A stretch of DNA of 37,239 bases from Bacteroidaceae bacterium (lineage in GTDB: Bacteria; Bacteroidota; Bacteroidia; Bacteroidales; Bacteroidaceae): contig JAFUWG010000020.1 in assembly GCA_017483605.1 (NCBI GenBank), forward strand, positions 1 to 37,239, written 5' to 3'. The translations under genes and the position numbers were made by a program. A model generated the notes under the pieces. The model saw only the letters and a list, made by a program, of their open reading frames with translations, did not search any database and had not been told where the DNA came from. Positions 8,738 through 16,978 of the stretch are shown here, in pieces; position 1 is the first letter of the stretch; each line of letters begins with the position of its first letter.

Positions 8738-9052
8738 TCATATCAATTCTATTTTGTCTCGTTCAACATTCTTATAATATGGGAGAAACGTCCACCCCTT
8801 CCATTGCTGCTTGGTATAGAGGTGCGGACTGATTTCAGCACCGATATTCCATCCCAGTTCTCGGAAAGGATAAGTTACATCGTAATCTTGGTAAGTAAGT
8901 GCTGATTTGTCCAACAGGATAAGCAAGTCCCAGTCGCTGCCCTCATGGTAGTCACCACGGGCACGGGAGCCATAGAGGTAGAGCGTACTGCCCTTGGGGA
9001 GTACACTGCGTGCCACCTGCTTGATGTTCTCTATCACCTGTAAATGTTCCAT
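8738..9052 (-). CDS. Minimal nucleotidyltransferase (MNT / NTP_transf_2 family)
   Basis: 104 residues from the ATG at 9052; the frame is open further upstream, but that part is low-complexity sequence lying upstream of the promoter, and the family match starts right after this ATG. The nucleotidyltransferase signature LYGSRARGDYHEGSDWDL (residues 26-43) has the G28-S29 pair and the two metal-binding acids D40 and D42, so it is probably active. Members of this family often act as antitoxins that adenylylate a HEPN toxin, or are remnants of such pairs. No HEPN gene lies next to it: upstream and downstream are repeats and non-coding DNA. The gene sits between two direct repeats (8536-8596 and 9159-9216) and has its own promoter and terminator, so it looks like a stand-alone accessory unit. 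Its substrate cannot be told from sequence. Confidence 0.85.
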   Translation of the reverse strand: MEHLQVIENIKQVARSVLPKGSTLYLYGSRARGDYHEGSDWDLLILLDKSALTYQDYDVTYPFRELGWNIGAEISPHLYTKQQWKGWTFLPYYKNVERDKIELI

Positions 9053-9072
9053 GTCAGATTGCTTTATTTTTG

Positions 9073-9101
9073 CAAAGATACGAAAGTTTTTGCAAAACAA
9101 A
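9073..9101 (-). promoter_or_regulatory. Promoter of the nucleotidyltransferase gene
   Basis: Minus strand: TTTG at 9101-9098, 17-base spacer, TATCTTTG at 9080-9073, ending 20 bases before the ATG. This fits the Bacteroidetes sigma-ABfr consensus and supports the short start. Confidence 0.65.
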
Positions 9102-9158
9102 AGAAAAAAGAGGGAAAAATCATCAAATGCACGAAATTGATGAAAAAATCTGAATCTG

Positions 9159-9216
9159 CTCAATCGTGCCGCAGGCACTTGTCGATTAAAAATATACCGC
9201 TCCGCGATGTGATTAA
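9159..9216. repeat. Direct repeat, right copy, flanking the nucleotidyltransferase gene
   Basis: Same motif order as 8536-8596: CTCAATCGTGCCG, GGCACTTGTCG, ATACCGCTCCGCGATG, ATTAA. It includes a perfect short hairpin GTGCC-gca-GGCAC. Confidence 0.7.
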
Positions 9217-9242
9217 CCTGAATCGACATTAGACATTTGACA

Positions 9243-9360
9243 TAAAATTTATGATAATTCATGGTTAATTCGTGATAATTTATGTTTATAACAAAAACAC
9301 GAACCTTTAGCTCGGCGTAGCCAATTTTCATAAATTGACCATGAATTTTTCATGAATTTA
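9243..9360. repeat. AT-rich imperfect inverted repeat
   Basis: Arms of about 38 bases at 9243-9280 and 9323-9360 share the core AATTCATGGTTAATT / AATTGACCATGAATT with roughly 80% complementarity, around a 42-base centre. No terminator features. Origin unknown. Confidence 0.55.
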
Positions 9361-9481
9361 TTAATGTTCGATCGGGTTATGCAGATTTTTCACGAATCAT
9401 GTGGGGAAACATCTTTGTCCCTTGGGGATGGAGATGTCAATTTCGTCTTCCCAAAAACGACACGCAGGAAGCGTTGAAAGC

Positions 9482-9577
9482 GGTCTGAGTCAGACCGCCG
9501 AGGCGGTGTGACTCAGACCACTCGGGCGGTGTGAGTCACACCACTTGGGAGGTGACGAGTGTGTCATTTTGTCCTAT
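9482..9577. repeat. Palindromic 23-bp-period repeat element (copy 1)
   Basis: Three 15-base near-palindromes, GGTCTGAGTCAGACC (9482-9496), GGTGTGACTCAGACC (9505-9519) and GGTGTGAGTCACACC (9528-9542), are separated by 8-base spacers (GCCGAGGC, ACTCGGGC). A fourth, diverged unit starts in register at 9551 (GGTGACGAG...). The following tail, GTGACGAGtGTGtcATTTTGTCCTAT, matches the flank of the 220-bp palindrome at 37020-37239. This is a dispersed intergenic family, here downstream of ilvC. Confidence 0.85.
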
Positions 9578-9657
9578 TGCGAGGAATGTTTCGGGGATAT
9601 TGGGAGATTCGTGATGGGGAGTTGGCGGTGTCTGAGATGAAGGGGTGTCAATGAACA

Positions 9658-9693
9658 GAAAAAACCTCGGCACGCATTGACACGTGCCGAGGT
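9658..9693 (-). terminator. Intrinsic terminator of the ilv operon
   Basis: Minus-strand stem ACCTCGGCACG / CGTGCCGAGGT (9693-9683 with 9674-9664), 8-base loop, then a TTTTTT run. It lies 31 bases past the ilvC stop. Confidence 0.92.
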
Positions 9694-9723
9694 GATTACA
9701 TTCGGGGTAAAAAGGATGAAGGA

Positions 9724-10767
9724 TTAGTTGTTCTCTGGACGGAGTTGACGAACGACCTCTGCGGTACGCCACATCTCGGAGTCGTGGAGGGCAGCAAGTT
9801 CCTTCTCAAGACCTACGCGGTAGTCGGGCTTGGAGTTGGCATCGATAGAAATCTGTGCCTCGTTGCCTGACTTGACAGAAGCGTAGAGTTTCTCAACAAC
9901 TGGCTTGATGGCATCGTGGAAAGGACCCATCCAGTCGAGGGCACCACGCTGTGCGGTGGTTGAGCAGTTGGCATACATCCAGTCCATACCCTTCTGTGCG
10001 AAGAGTGGCATGAGTGACTGAGTGAGTTCTTCGACTGTCTCGTTGAATGCCTCAGATGGGGTGTGACCATTCTCGCGGAGCACTTCGTACTGAGCGAGGA
10101 GCAGGCCCTGGATGGCACCCATGAGAGAACCACGCTCGCCTGTGAGGTCGGAAGTAGCCTCACGCTGGAAGGTTGTCTCGAAGAGATAGCCAGAACCGAT
10201 GCCGATGCCGAGGGCAAGTGTACGGTCGAGTGCCTTGCCTGTAGCGTCCTGATAAACTGCATAAGAAGAGTTGAGACCACGACCCTCGAGGAACATGGTG
10301 CGGAGTGATGTACCAGAACCCTTTGGAGCCACCATGATGACGTCGATGTCCTTGGCTGGAACACAACCTGTGCGGTCGTTCCAAGTGATGGCGAAGCCAT
10401 GAGAGAAGTAGAGTGCCTTGCCTGGAGTGAGGTACTTCTTGAGGGTTGGCCATACAGACATTACTGCTGCGTCAGAAAGCAGACACATCACGATGGTGCC
10501 CTTTTCTGCTGCCTCTTCGATAGAGAAGAGGGTCTCGCCTGGAACCCAACCGTCCTTGATAGCCTTCTCGAAAGTCTTGCCCTGACGCTGACCAACGATG
10601 ACGTTGAAACCGTTGTCGCGGAGGTTGCAAGCCTGACCAGGACCCTGAACACCATAACCAATCACTGCGATGGTCTCGTCTTTGAGAATCTCACGAGCCT
10701 TCTCGAGTGGGAATTCTTCACGTGTCATTACCTCTTCGATAACGCCACCAAAATTCATTTTTGCCAT
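9724..10767 (-). CDS. ilvC: Ketol-acid reductoisomerase (NADP-dependent, class I-like)
   Basis: 347 residues. Converts acetolactate or aceto-hydroxybutyrate to the dihydroxy acid, the second step of valine/isoleucine synthesis, in the cytoplasm. The Rossmann motif is AVIGYGVQGPGQACNL near residues 34-49. The SQGP-like form resembles the plant/Bacteroidetes branch rather than the E. coli enzyme. HGFAITW, APKGSGTSLR and the helical C-terminal domain (GERGSLMGAIQGLLLAQYE, then EELTQSLMPL) follow, with conserved E and D residues for Mg2+. The start is the ATG giving MAKMNFGGVIEE. It is the last gene of ilvD-ilvB-ilvN-ilvC, 75 bases after ilvN, and is closed by a strong terminator. It appears complete and ordinary. 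Confidence 0.97.
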   Translation of the reverse strand: MAKMNFGGVIEEVMTREEFPLEKAREILKDETIAVIGYGVQGPGQACNLRDNGFNVIVGQRQGKTFEKAIKDGWVPGETLFSIEEAAEKGTIVMCLLSDAAVMSVWPTLKKYLTPGKALYFSHGFAITWNDRTGCVPAKDIDVIMVAPKGSGTSLRTMFLEGRGLNSSYAVYQDATGKALDRTLALGIGIGSGYLFETTFQREATSDLTGERGSLMGAIQGLLLAQYEVLRENGHTPSEAFNETVEELTQSLMPLFAQKGMDWMYANCSTTAQRGALDWMGPFHDAIKPVVEKLYASVKSGNEAQISIDANSKPDYRVGLEKELAALHDSEMWRTAEVVRQLRPENN

Positions 10768-10842
10768 TTTTGTAAATTGTTTTAATTGTGCAAGGGGTGT
10801 GTCGGCACAGAATGCCTCTCCCCCCTGCTGGTTTATTGATTT

Positions 10843-11601
10843 TTAGTTGTTTTGTTTCTTATGACGCTTTTCTTCGCGGGCTGCCAGATACTCGTCAAGA
10901 TGCTCTGTGCGGCTCTTGGTGATGCCGATGCGGCCCGAACGAACAAACTGGAGCACACAGTCAAGTTTCTTCAGTTCATCAAAGAGCGAGATGATGTCTT
11001 TGGTGACGCCGGTTTTCTCGACCACGGCATAGGTGCTGTTCACCTCGACAATACGGGCATCGTGGAAACGCACCATGCGGCTGACGTCGCGGTTCTTGAG
11101 CATCACGGAGGTGCTAATCTTGAAGAGTGCTGTTTCGTTGATGAAGAGTTCGTCGTCGGTGTAGTAGTGTGCCTGCATCACTTCGATGCGTTTCTCCATC
11201 TGGGCGGTGAGCATCTGTGCCATGTGCTCGTCGCAGTAGGCAGTAACGGTGTACTTGTGGGCACCGGGGGTGCTGGATGCACACACGTTGAGCGACTCGA
11301 TGTTCACCTGACGACGTGTGAAGACCGCCGAAATCTGTGAAAGCAGACCTGGCACGTTCTCTGAATAAATCAGGAAGGTATAAAGTTTTGTTGTATCTTG
11401 TTCCATTGTTGGAGTTTCTTCTTTTATTTCTTGTTGGGGAGGCATCTTCTGTTCGAGCATCCGTTGGCATTTGCCACAGGAGGTACATTCACCACATTGA
11501 CCTCCGGTCTTCTGCTGTCGCGACTCGGCAAAGTCAAAACAAGTTTCGCTCTGCTCTCGCTGCTCCATCAGTTGGCTTACAGCCTTCTTCTGTCGCATCA
11601 T
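10843..11601 (-). CDS. ilvN: Acetolactate synthase small (regulatory) subunit with Cys-rich N-terminal extension
   Basis: 252 residues if started at the ATG at 11601 (or the adjacent one at 11598), which overlaps the ilvB stop as ATGA; this makes the start plausible through translational coupling. The usual family sequence begins only at M66 (11406): LYTFLIYSENVPGLLSQI is the ACT domain that binds valine, followed by RRQVNIESLNV and the C-terminal IlvN domain (FHDARIVEVNSTYAVVEKTG). The 65-residue extension is Gln/Glu-rich and contains QCGECTSCGKC, four cysteines at 36, 39, 42 and 45 spaced CX2CX2CX2C, plus C21. Typical IlvN proteins are about 160-190 residues and lack this. The extension might bind a metal or FeS cluster, or might be untranslated if the ribosome starts at M66. 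It acts with IlvB, encoded immediately upstream. Confidence 0.93.
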   Translation of the reverse strand: MMRQKKAVSQLMEQREQSETCFDFAESRQQKTGGQCGECTSCGKCQRMLEQKMPPQQEIKEETPTMEQDTTKLYTFLIYSENVPGLLSQISAVFTRRQVNIESLNVCASSTPGAHKYTVTAYCDEHMAQMLTAQMEKRIEVMQAHYYTDDELFINETALFKISTSVMLKNRDVSRMVRFHDARIVEVNSTYAVVEKTGVTKDIISLFDELKKLDCVLQFVRSGRIGITKSRTEHLDEYLAAREEKRHKKQNN

Positions 11602-13289
11602 ACTTCCAGCAGCATCTCGTCGATGTTGGCTCCTGGAGGAGTCATCGGCAACACGTTGTCTTCTTCCTTGATGGCACACTGGAGGAGGTAAGGGCCTGGG
11701 GTGGCCAACATCTCCTGAATGGCTGCATCGAGGTCAGCCCGTTCGATGACGGTCTTGGCAGGAATGCCATAGCCCTTCGCAATCAATTCGTAGTCGGGAT
11801 TGACCATCGGCGTGAACGAATAGCGATGGCTGAAGAACATCTCTTGCCACTGACGCACATTGCCGAGGAAGTTGTTGTTCAGGAGGATAATCTTGACCGG
11901 AGCACCTTGTTCCATGATGGTGCCCAGTTCCTGAATGGTCATCTGCAAACCTCCATCGCCCACGAAGAGGCAAACGGTGCGGTCGGGTGCTCCGAAGGTT
12001 GCTCCAATGGCGGCAGGAAGTCCGAAGCCCATCGTGCCAAGTCCACCGGAAGTGACAACGGAACGCTGCTTGGTGAACTTGAAATAGCGACAAGCCATCA
12101 ACTGGTTCTGGCCGACATCGGTCACAAGGATGCCCTCATTGTTGGCGGCTTCGCTGACCTTGCGAACCACTTCGCCCATGAGCAGCGGCCCCTCTTTCGG
12201 ATGCAGCGCCTTGTCTATGACTTTATGATACTCTTTCTCTGCATAAGGCTTGAAGCCATCAATCCATGCGGTGTGCTTGGCAGCATCCACCAATGGCGTG
12301 ACAGCGGCAAGGGTCTCCTTGCAGTTGCCCAAAACCTTGAGGTCAACAGGAACATTCTTGTTGAACTCAGCCGGGTCGATATCGAAGTGAATGATTTTTG
12401 CCTGCTTGGCGTATGTGGCAAGATTGCCTGTCACACGGTCGTCGAAACGCATACCGATGGCGATGAGCAAGTCACACTGGTTGGTCATCACGTTCGGACC
12501 GAGGTTGCCATGCATTCCGAGAATACCCATGTTCAGACGATGGTCGGATGGAATGGCGGAAAGACCAAGGAAGGTGGTTCCGCAAGGAATGTCTGCTTTC
12601 TCGAGGAAGGCACGAAGTTCTTCCTGTGCATTGCCCAGTTCCACGCCCTGTCCAACGAGGACAAAGGGCTTCACACTGTTGTTAATCAGTTTGGCTGCAC
12701 GCTCAATGTCAGACATCTGCACGTCTGGCTCTGGGTCGTAACTGCGGATGAAATCGACATTGGCAGGTTCATATTCCACCATGCCTGTCTGTGCGTTCTT
12801 AGCAAAGTCGAGCACCACAGGACCCGGGCGGCCGCTCTTGGCGATGTAGAAAGCACGGGAGACTGCCCATGCCACATCTTCGGCACGGCGAATCTGATAA
12901 CTCCACTTGCTGATAGGCGATGTGATGCCCACCACGTCAACCTCCTGGAAGGCATCCGTACCCAGCATGGCAACACCCACCTGACCACAGATGACCACCA
13001 TCGGAGTGGAGTCAATCAATGCGTCGGCAATACCCGTAACGGTATTGGTTGCACCTGGGCCTGAAGTGACAATGGCACAACCTACCTTGCCGCTCACACG
13101 GGCATAACCCTGAGCAGCATGAACAGCACCTTGTTCGTGGCGAACAAGAATATGATTCAGTGATTTCTTATGGTCGAAAAGTGCATCGTATGTCGGCATG
13201 ATGGAACCGCCTGGATAGCCGAAAAGCACATCCACGCCCTCATGTTCGAGGGCACGCATCATCGCCTCTGCACCTGTAATCTTTTCCAT
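11598..13289 (-). CDS. ilvB: Acetolactate synthase large (catalytic) subunit
   Basis: 563 residues, normal for the family. It is a ThDP-, FAD- and Mg-dependent enzyme that joins two pyruvates, or pyruvate and 2-oxobutyrate, the first committed step in branched-chain amino acid synthesis. Visible motifs are FGYPGGSIMPTYDAL, the catalytic glutamate in VRHEQGAVHAAQGYAR, GPGATNTVTGIADA, the central FAD-related domain, and the ThDP-binding pattern from VGDGGLQMTIQELG to NNN near the C-terminus. The start follows the ilvD stop by 7 bases. The stop TGA overlaps the ilvN start (ATGA), so the two subunits should be made in a fixed ratio. Confidence 0.97.
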   Translation of the reverse strand: MEKITGAEAMMRALEHEGVDVLFGYPGGSIMPTYDALFDHKKSLNHILVRHEQGAVHAAQGYARVSGKVGCAIVTSGPGATNTVTGIADALIDSTPMVVICGQVGVAMLGTDAFQEVDVVGITSPISKWSYQIRRAEDVAWAVSRAFYIAKSGRPGPVVLDFAKNAQTGMVEYEPANVDFIRSYDPEPDVQMSDIERAAKLINNSVKPFVLVGQGVELGNAQEELRAFLEKADIPCGTTFLGLSAIPSDHRLNMGILGMHGNLGPNVMTNQCDLLIAIGMRFDDRVTGNLATYAKQAKIIHFDIDPAEFNKNVPVDLKVLGNCKETLAAVTPLVDAAKHTAWIDGFKPYAEKEYHKVIDKALHPKEGPLLMGEVVRKVSEAANNEGILVTDVGQNQLMACRYFKFTKQRSVVTSGGLGTMGFGLPAAIGATFGAPDRTVCLFVGDGGLQMTIQELGTIMEQGAPVKIILLNNNFLGNVRQWQEMFFSHRYSFTPMVNPDYELIAKGYGIPAKTVIERADLDAAIQEMLATPGPYLLQCAIKEEDNVLPMTPPGANIDEMLLEV

Positions 13290-13296
13290 ATCTTTT

Positions 13297-15099
13297 TTAG
13301 TCGATGATTCTTACGCCTCCCTTATCTGCCGATGCTACACTCTGAGCATAAGCACGGAGGGCTTTTGATACTACACGATTTCGCTTCAATGGTTGCTGTG
13401 GACGGGCAGCCAATTCCTCGTCGCTGAGACGCACGTTGATGGAACGGTTGGGAATGTCGATGTCGATGATGTCGCCATCCACAATCTTGCCGATGTTACC
13501 ACCCGATGCTGCCTCAGGAGAAACGTGACCGATGGAAAGGCCTGATGTGCCACCCGAGAAACGGCCGTCGGTGATGAGGGCACACTCTTTACCCATGTGC
13601 ATACTCTTGATGTAAGAAGTCGGGTAAAGCATTTCCTGCATACCAGGACCACCCTTAGGACCTTCATGGGTAATCACCACAACGTCGCCTTTCTTGACTT
13701 TTCCGCCAAGGATGCCTTCGCAAGCATCTTCCTGTGAATCGAAAACAACAGCAGGACCTGAGAACTTCCAAATGCTCTCGTCCACACCAGCCGTCTTCAC
13801 TACGCAACCATCCTGTGCGATATTGCCGAAAAGAATTGCCATACCGCCATCCTTGGTGTAAGCGTGCTCAATGTCACGGATACAGCCATTCGTGCGGTCT
13901 GTGTCCAATGTCTCATAGTTGGTATTCTGCACACCCAACTGGTTGCAGAATACGCCTGCCGGAGCACTGGAGTAGATACGCTTTGCTTCGGGGTCAATAT
14001 CGTCTTTCAGAATTGAATACATCTCAATGTCTTCTGCCAAAGTAGCACCATTGACACGCTTCACAGAGGTGTCAATCAAGCCTCCCTTTGCCAATTCGCC
14101 AAGCAGGTTCAACATGCCGCCAGCACGACCGCACTCCTGCACGCTATACTTTTGAGAATTAGGAGCCAATTTGCAGAGGAAAGGTGTCTTACGTGACAGG
14201 GCATCAATGTCTGCCATCGTGAAGTCAACCCCAGCCTCCTGTGCCACTGCCAACAAGTGGAGCACCGTGTTGGTAGAGGCACCCATGGCAATGTCGAGCG
14301 TCATGGCATTGAGGAACGCCGTGCGAGTAGCGATGGAACGTGGAAGAACGGATTCGTCGCCATCCTCATAATATGCCAATGCATTCTTCACAATCTGACG
14401 GGCAGCGGCCTTCATCAGTTCCTTGCGGTTCACATGGGTGGCAAGGATCGTTCCGTTGCCTGGCAATGAAAGACCAATGGCTTCGGTCAAGTTGTTCATC
14501 GAATTGGCCGTGAACATACCCGAACAGCATCCGCAACCAGGGCAGGCACGGTTTTCCACCTCAGCCAACTCCTCGTCGTTCACCGTTGGGTCGGCACCCT
14601 TAATCATGGCGGCAATCAGGTCGAGGTTCTCGCCCTTGTACTTGCCAGCCTCCATTGGTCCGCCACTGACAAACACGGCAGGGATGTTCAAACGCATGGC
14701 TGCCATCAGCATACCAGGCGTAATCTTGTCACAATTGGAGATACAGATCATGGCATCAGCCTTGTGGGCGTTGCACATATATTCCACAGAGTCAGCAATG
14801 ATGTCGCGTGAAGGGAGGGAATAAAGCATACCATCATGCCCCATTGCGATGCCATCATCGATGGCGATGGTATTAAATTCTGCGGCATAGCACCCCATCT
14901 TCTCAATCTCGGCTTTCACAATCTGTCCGGCCTCATGCAAATGTGTGTGGCCAGGGACAAACTGAGTGAACGAATTGACAATGGCGATGATGGGCTTGCC
15001 AAACTGTTCACGCTTCATGCCGTTGGCTACCCACAGAGCACGTGCTCCAGCCATACGGCGACCTTCTGTGCAAACTGCACTACGTAACTGATGTTTCAT
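13297..15099 (-). CDS. ilvD: Dihydroxy-acid dehydratase
   Basis: 600 residues, first gene of the ilv operon. Dehydrates 2,3-dihydroxy-3-methyl acids to 2-oxo acids using an FeS cluster, the third step of valine/isoleucine synthesis. Cluster and active-site motifs are [41 protein letters not shown] and the C-terminal [20 protein letters not shown]. The N-terminus [21 protein letters not shown] fits the family start. Slightly shorter than the E. coli protein (616), with no sign of damage. A -7 promoter element lies at 15212-15219, leaving a 5' leader of about 107 bases with weak hairpins but no recognisable leader peptide. Confidence 0.97.
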   Translation of the reverse strand: MKHQLRSAVCTEGRRMAGARALWVANGMKREQFGKPIIAIVNSFTQFVPGHTHLHEAGQIVKAEIEKMGCYAAEFNTIAIDDGIAMGHDGMLYSLPSRDIIADSVEYMCNAHKADAMICISNCDKITPGMLMAAMRLNIPAVFVSGGPMEAGKYKGENLDLIAAMIKGADPTVNDEELAEVENRACPGCGCCSGMFTANSMNNLTEAIGLSLPGNGTILATHVNRKELMKAAARQIVKNALAYYEDGDESVLPRSIATRTAFLNAMTLDIAMGASTNTVLHLLAVAQEAGVDFTMADIDALSRKTPFLCKLAPNSQKYSVQECGRAGGMLNLLGELAKGGLIDTSVKRVNGATLAEDIEMYSILKDDIDPEAKRIYSSAPAGVFCNQLGVQNTNYETLDTDRTNGCIRDIEHAYTKDGGMAILFGNIAQDGCVVKTAGVDESIWKFSGPAVVFDSQEDACEGILGGKVKKGDVVVITHEGPKGGPGMQEMLYPTSYIKSMHMGKECALITDGRFSGGTSGLSIGHVSPEAASGGNIGKIVDGDIIDIDIPNRSINVRLSDEELAARPQQPLKRNRVVSKALRAYAQSVASADKGGVRIID

Positions 15100-15211
15100 A
15101 TTGTATGTTAGAGTTCTTTTGAATCTTTTTACACTTTCGGAAGGATATCTTATCCGTTCCTTTTTACGACAAAATGCCTCTCCCTAACGATGGGAAAGGA
15201 GTAAAACGATG

Positions 15212-15219
15212 CAAAATTA
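15212..15219 (-). promoter_or_regulatory. Candidate -7 element for the ilv operon
   Basis: Minus strand TAATTTTG matches TAnnTTTG; the -33 region is poor. The downstream leader (about 15100-15206) can form two small hairpins (CCTTTCCC...GGGAGAGG and GGATAAGATATCC). No Val/Leu/Ile codon-rich leader peptide is visible. Confidence 0.45.
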
Positions 15220-15249
15220 CGAATTTACGTTGACATTTAACACATCTTT

Positions 15250-15301
15250 TTAAATAAAAAACAGGTGAAGCCCAAGAATTCACTTGGATTTCACCTGTTT
15301 T
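15250..15301 (-). terminator. Intrinsic terminator after the secreted unknown-function gene
   Basis: Minus strand: AAACAGGTGAA...CCAAG pairs with CTTGG...TTCACCTGTTT around a TGAATT loop, followed by TTTTTTATTT. It lies about 50 bases past the stop at 15350 and separates that operon from ilvD. Confidence 0.85.
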
Positions 15302-15349
15302 ATCATATCTTTTGCACAAAAAAGAGCGATTTGAGAAGAAGCCAAGGGC

Positions 15350-16210
15350 TTATCTCGAAAGAGGGTCTATCAGTTCAAAAACGGGTTCGTTCGTTCCAAA
15401 CAGACGTTGGAAACCATGAGGCAAGCCAGAACGCTTCCACAATTCATCCACCATCATGCCATCACCTCTGTCGAAACGTAGTTTGAAAGAATCGTCTGTC
15501 AGCCATGTGATTTGACAATCATTCTGAAACTCCTTGATATTGGTGTCGGAAACATACGTGCATGGCCAGAAAATCATCGTGGTTTCCATCAGCGGATTGT
15601 TGTCGGAAGCCCCGATAACGAGCACCACGTGTTCGCCATCATATATCTTGTGCATTTCTGCCACATTCTGAAAGACATACGTAAACCCATCCAATTCGTC
15701 GAACACTCCTACCCTACGCCAACAACCAGCAAACTTGTTGTCCAACTTTTCCCCTTTCATCATCAGCATTTCCATCAAGTGCTCCATTCGAGGGTCAACA
15801 CCTTTCTCCGAGTCATAAACCTCGTTGATAAACGATTCGTCAGGGAAGATGCTGTAGGTGCTATGTGTGTTGTACCATCTGAGCGTGAAGTGCTTCTTGT
15901 TGCTGTCGAAAACTTCTGTTGCATGTTCACCCTCCCCCTTCGACTGTTTCCCAGTGTACTTCAAAGGCTTAGAGTCGTTTCTCCGTGTTGAAATATTCAG
16001 CATTTCCGCCGTCTTATTGCGGATGTCCAACTGCAAGGCGATAGTGTCGCCACAATATTTATATTGGTCGTACTGCACAACCATATCGTCTTGTCCATTT
16101 TCAAAACGGAAACGTTGAAGTTTATACAGACCACTCGGGTCTTCCTTCTGTGCGTTCATGCTCGAACAGAAAGCCACCAAACAAACAAGAGAAATCCAGA
16201 TTTTTTTCAT
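15350..16210 (-). CDS. Secreted protein of unknown function (possibly DUF4488/lipocalin-like)
   Basis: 286 residues with a clear signal peptide (MKKIWISLVCLVAFCSSMNA, cleavage before QKED). There is no lipobox, so it is probably periplasmic. The start GLYKLQRFRFENG followed by alternating hydrophobic/polar stretches (DTIALQLDI, HFTLRWYN, YVFQNVAEM, HVVLVIGA, FKLRFDRGDG) suggests a two-repeat beta-barrel of the lipocalin-like DUF4488 type seen in Bacteroidetes; I cannot confirm this without a profile search. Its ATG at 16210 overlaps the stop of the upstream SGNH hydrolase as ATGA, so it is cotranscribed and probably coupled with it. A terminator follows. Confidence 0.8.
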   Translation of the reverse strand: MKKIWISLVCLVAFCSSMNAQKEDPSGLYKLQRFRFENGQDDMVVQYDQYKYCGDTIALQLDIRNKTAEMLNISTRRNDSKPLKYTGKQSKGEGEHATEVFDSNKKHFTLRWYNTHSTYSIFPDESFINEVYDSEKGVDPRMEHLMEMLMMKGEKLDNKFAGCWRRVGVFDELDGFTYVFQNVAEMHKIYDGEHVVLVIGASDNNPLMETTMIFWPCTYVSDTNIKEFQNDCQITWLTDDSFKLRFDRGDGMMVDELWKRSGLPHGFQRLFGTNEPVFELIDPLSR

Positions 16211-16944
16211 CGTATTATTTTTATCTTACCATTATTTCTAACTTCCATTCCTTTCAATTCCTTCATCTTCATCACTTTCTCTACAAACCATTTCTTTCCA
16301 ACAGGAAGAAACAGGTCGTGCCCGTCCGCATTGAGATGAGCCGTGTCATTCGTTCCTTGAAAATATCGTTTTCTAAACGCGTCGTCACGTACTTTGATCA
16401 TGCATTTCTTGTCATAATTCATCAGCACAGGAACTCCATGCTTCTTGCAAACCTTTTTAATGACCTTGCAAACATCGGCAAAGCCCGGACGATCCACATA
16501 CCAAGGAGTCACATAGCCGATTTTTGCCTTCGGACAATGCTTTTCGATTCCGCTCAACAGTACCTCCAATGAGTCGGCAAACATTTGGAGCGAATCGACA
16601 TTCTCCTTCACCTTGTCAGCATCGTTATGACCTGCAATAATCAGCACATAATCAGCATCTGGCGACATGGCTGTGTAACGAACCCACATGGCAGGGCCAA
16701 AGTTGAACTTTCCATCATGGGTGCGGTCGAAAGCCACGCAAGAGCCATTACGTCCATAGTTATTGTACACAAGACTCAACTTTTCCGCCATCTTGTGATG
16801 CCAAGCCTCTTCCACAGGGCGACGGTGGTTTGCCACATAACTATCCCCTATCACATTCAGTACTTTCTGTGCCTGCATGTTGCCCGAAAAGGCCAATGCC
16901 AACAGCAATGCTACTATATGGTTTACGAATCTCATATCATTCAT
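16207..16944 (-). CDS. Secreted SGNH/GDSL-family hydrolase (esterase-like)
   Basis: 245 residues; a start at M4 (16935) is equally possible. Signal peptide: RFVNHIVALLLALAFSGNMQA. The SGNH blocks are present in order: block I VIGDSYVAN with the nucleophile Ser, block II glycine in NYGRNGS, block III IIAGHND, and block V DTAHLNADGH with catalytic Asp and His. Family members deacylate sugars, lipids or peptides, and the substrate cannot be read from the sequence. It overlaps the next gene by 4 bases. Upstream, between it and riboflavin synthase, lies a 23-bp tandem repeat (16979-17047). Confidence 0.87.
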   Translation of the reverse strand: MNDMRFVNHIVALLLALAFSGNMQAQKVLNVIGDSYVANHRRPVEEAWHHKMAEKLSLVYNNYGRNGSCVAFDRTHDGKFNFGPAMWVRYTAMSPDADYVLIIAGHNDADKVKENVDSLQMFADSLEVLLSGIEKHCPKAKIGYVTPWYVDRPGFADVCKVIKKVCKKHGVPVLMNYDKKCMIKVRDDAFRKRYFQGTNDTAHLNADGHDLFLPVGKKWFVEKVMKMKELKGMEVRNNGKIKIIR

Positions 16945-16978
16945 CTGTTTGATGTTTCCTCGACACCTTTTTGGCGGT

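Larger units (their letters stand above)
9053..9723. other. Repeat-rich intergenic region between nucleotidyltransferase and ilvC
   Basis: No gene is supported here. It contains the nucleotidyltransferase promoter, the right direct-repeat copy (9159-9216), an AT-rich inverted repeat (9243-9360), a palindromic 23-bp-period element (9482-9577) and the ilvC terminator (9658-9693). The remaining stretch 9361-9480 shows nothing I can assign. Confidence 0.7.

Noticed and set aside
9053-9331. Longer form of the nucleotidyltransferase starting at 9331
   Set aside because: The extra 93 codons cover the promoter and the direct repeat and read as low-complexity Phe/Arg-rich sequence; the family match begins at the ATG at 9052.
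11337-13064. Plus-strand open frame of 575 codons
   Set aside because: It is antisense to ilvN and ilvB, which have full family motifs; its own protein shows no known pattern. Long antisense frames are common in GC-balanced coding DNA.
15100-15211. Amino-acid attenuator or T-box in the ilvD leader
   Set aside because: No leader peptide rich in Val/Leu/Ile codons, no T-box sequence and no terminator with T-run are visible in the leader. Two weak hairpins alone are not enough.
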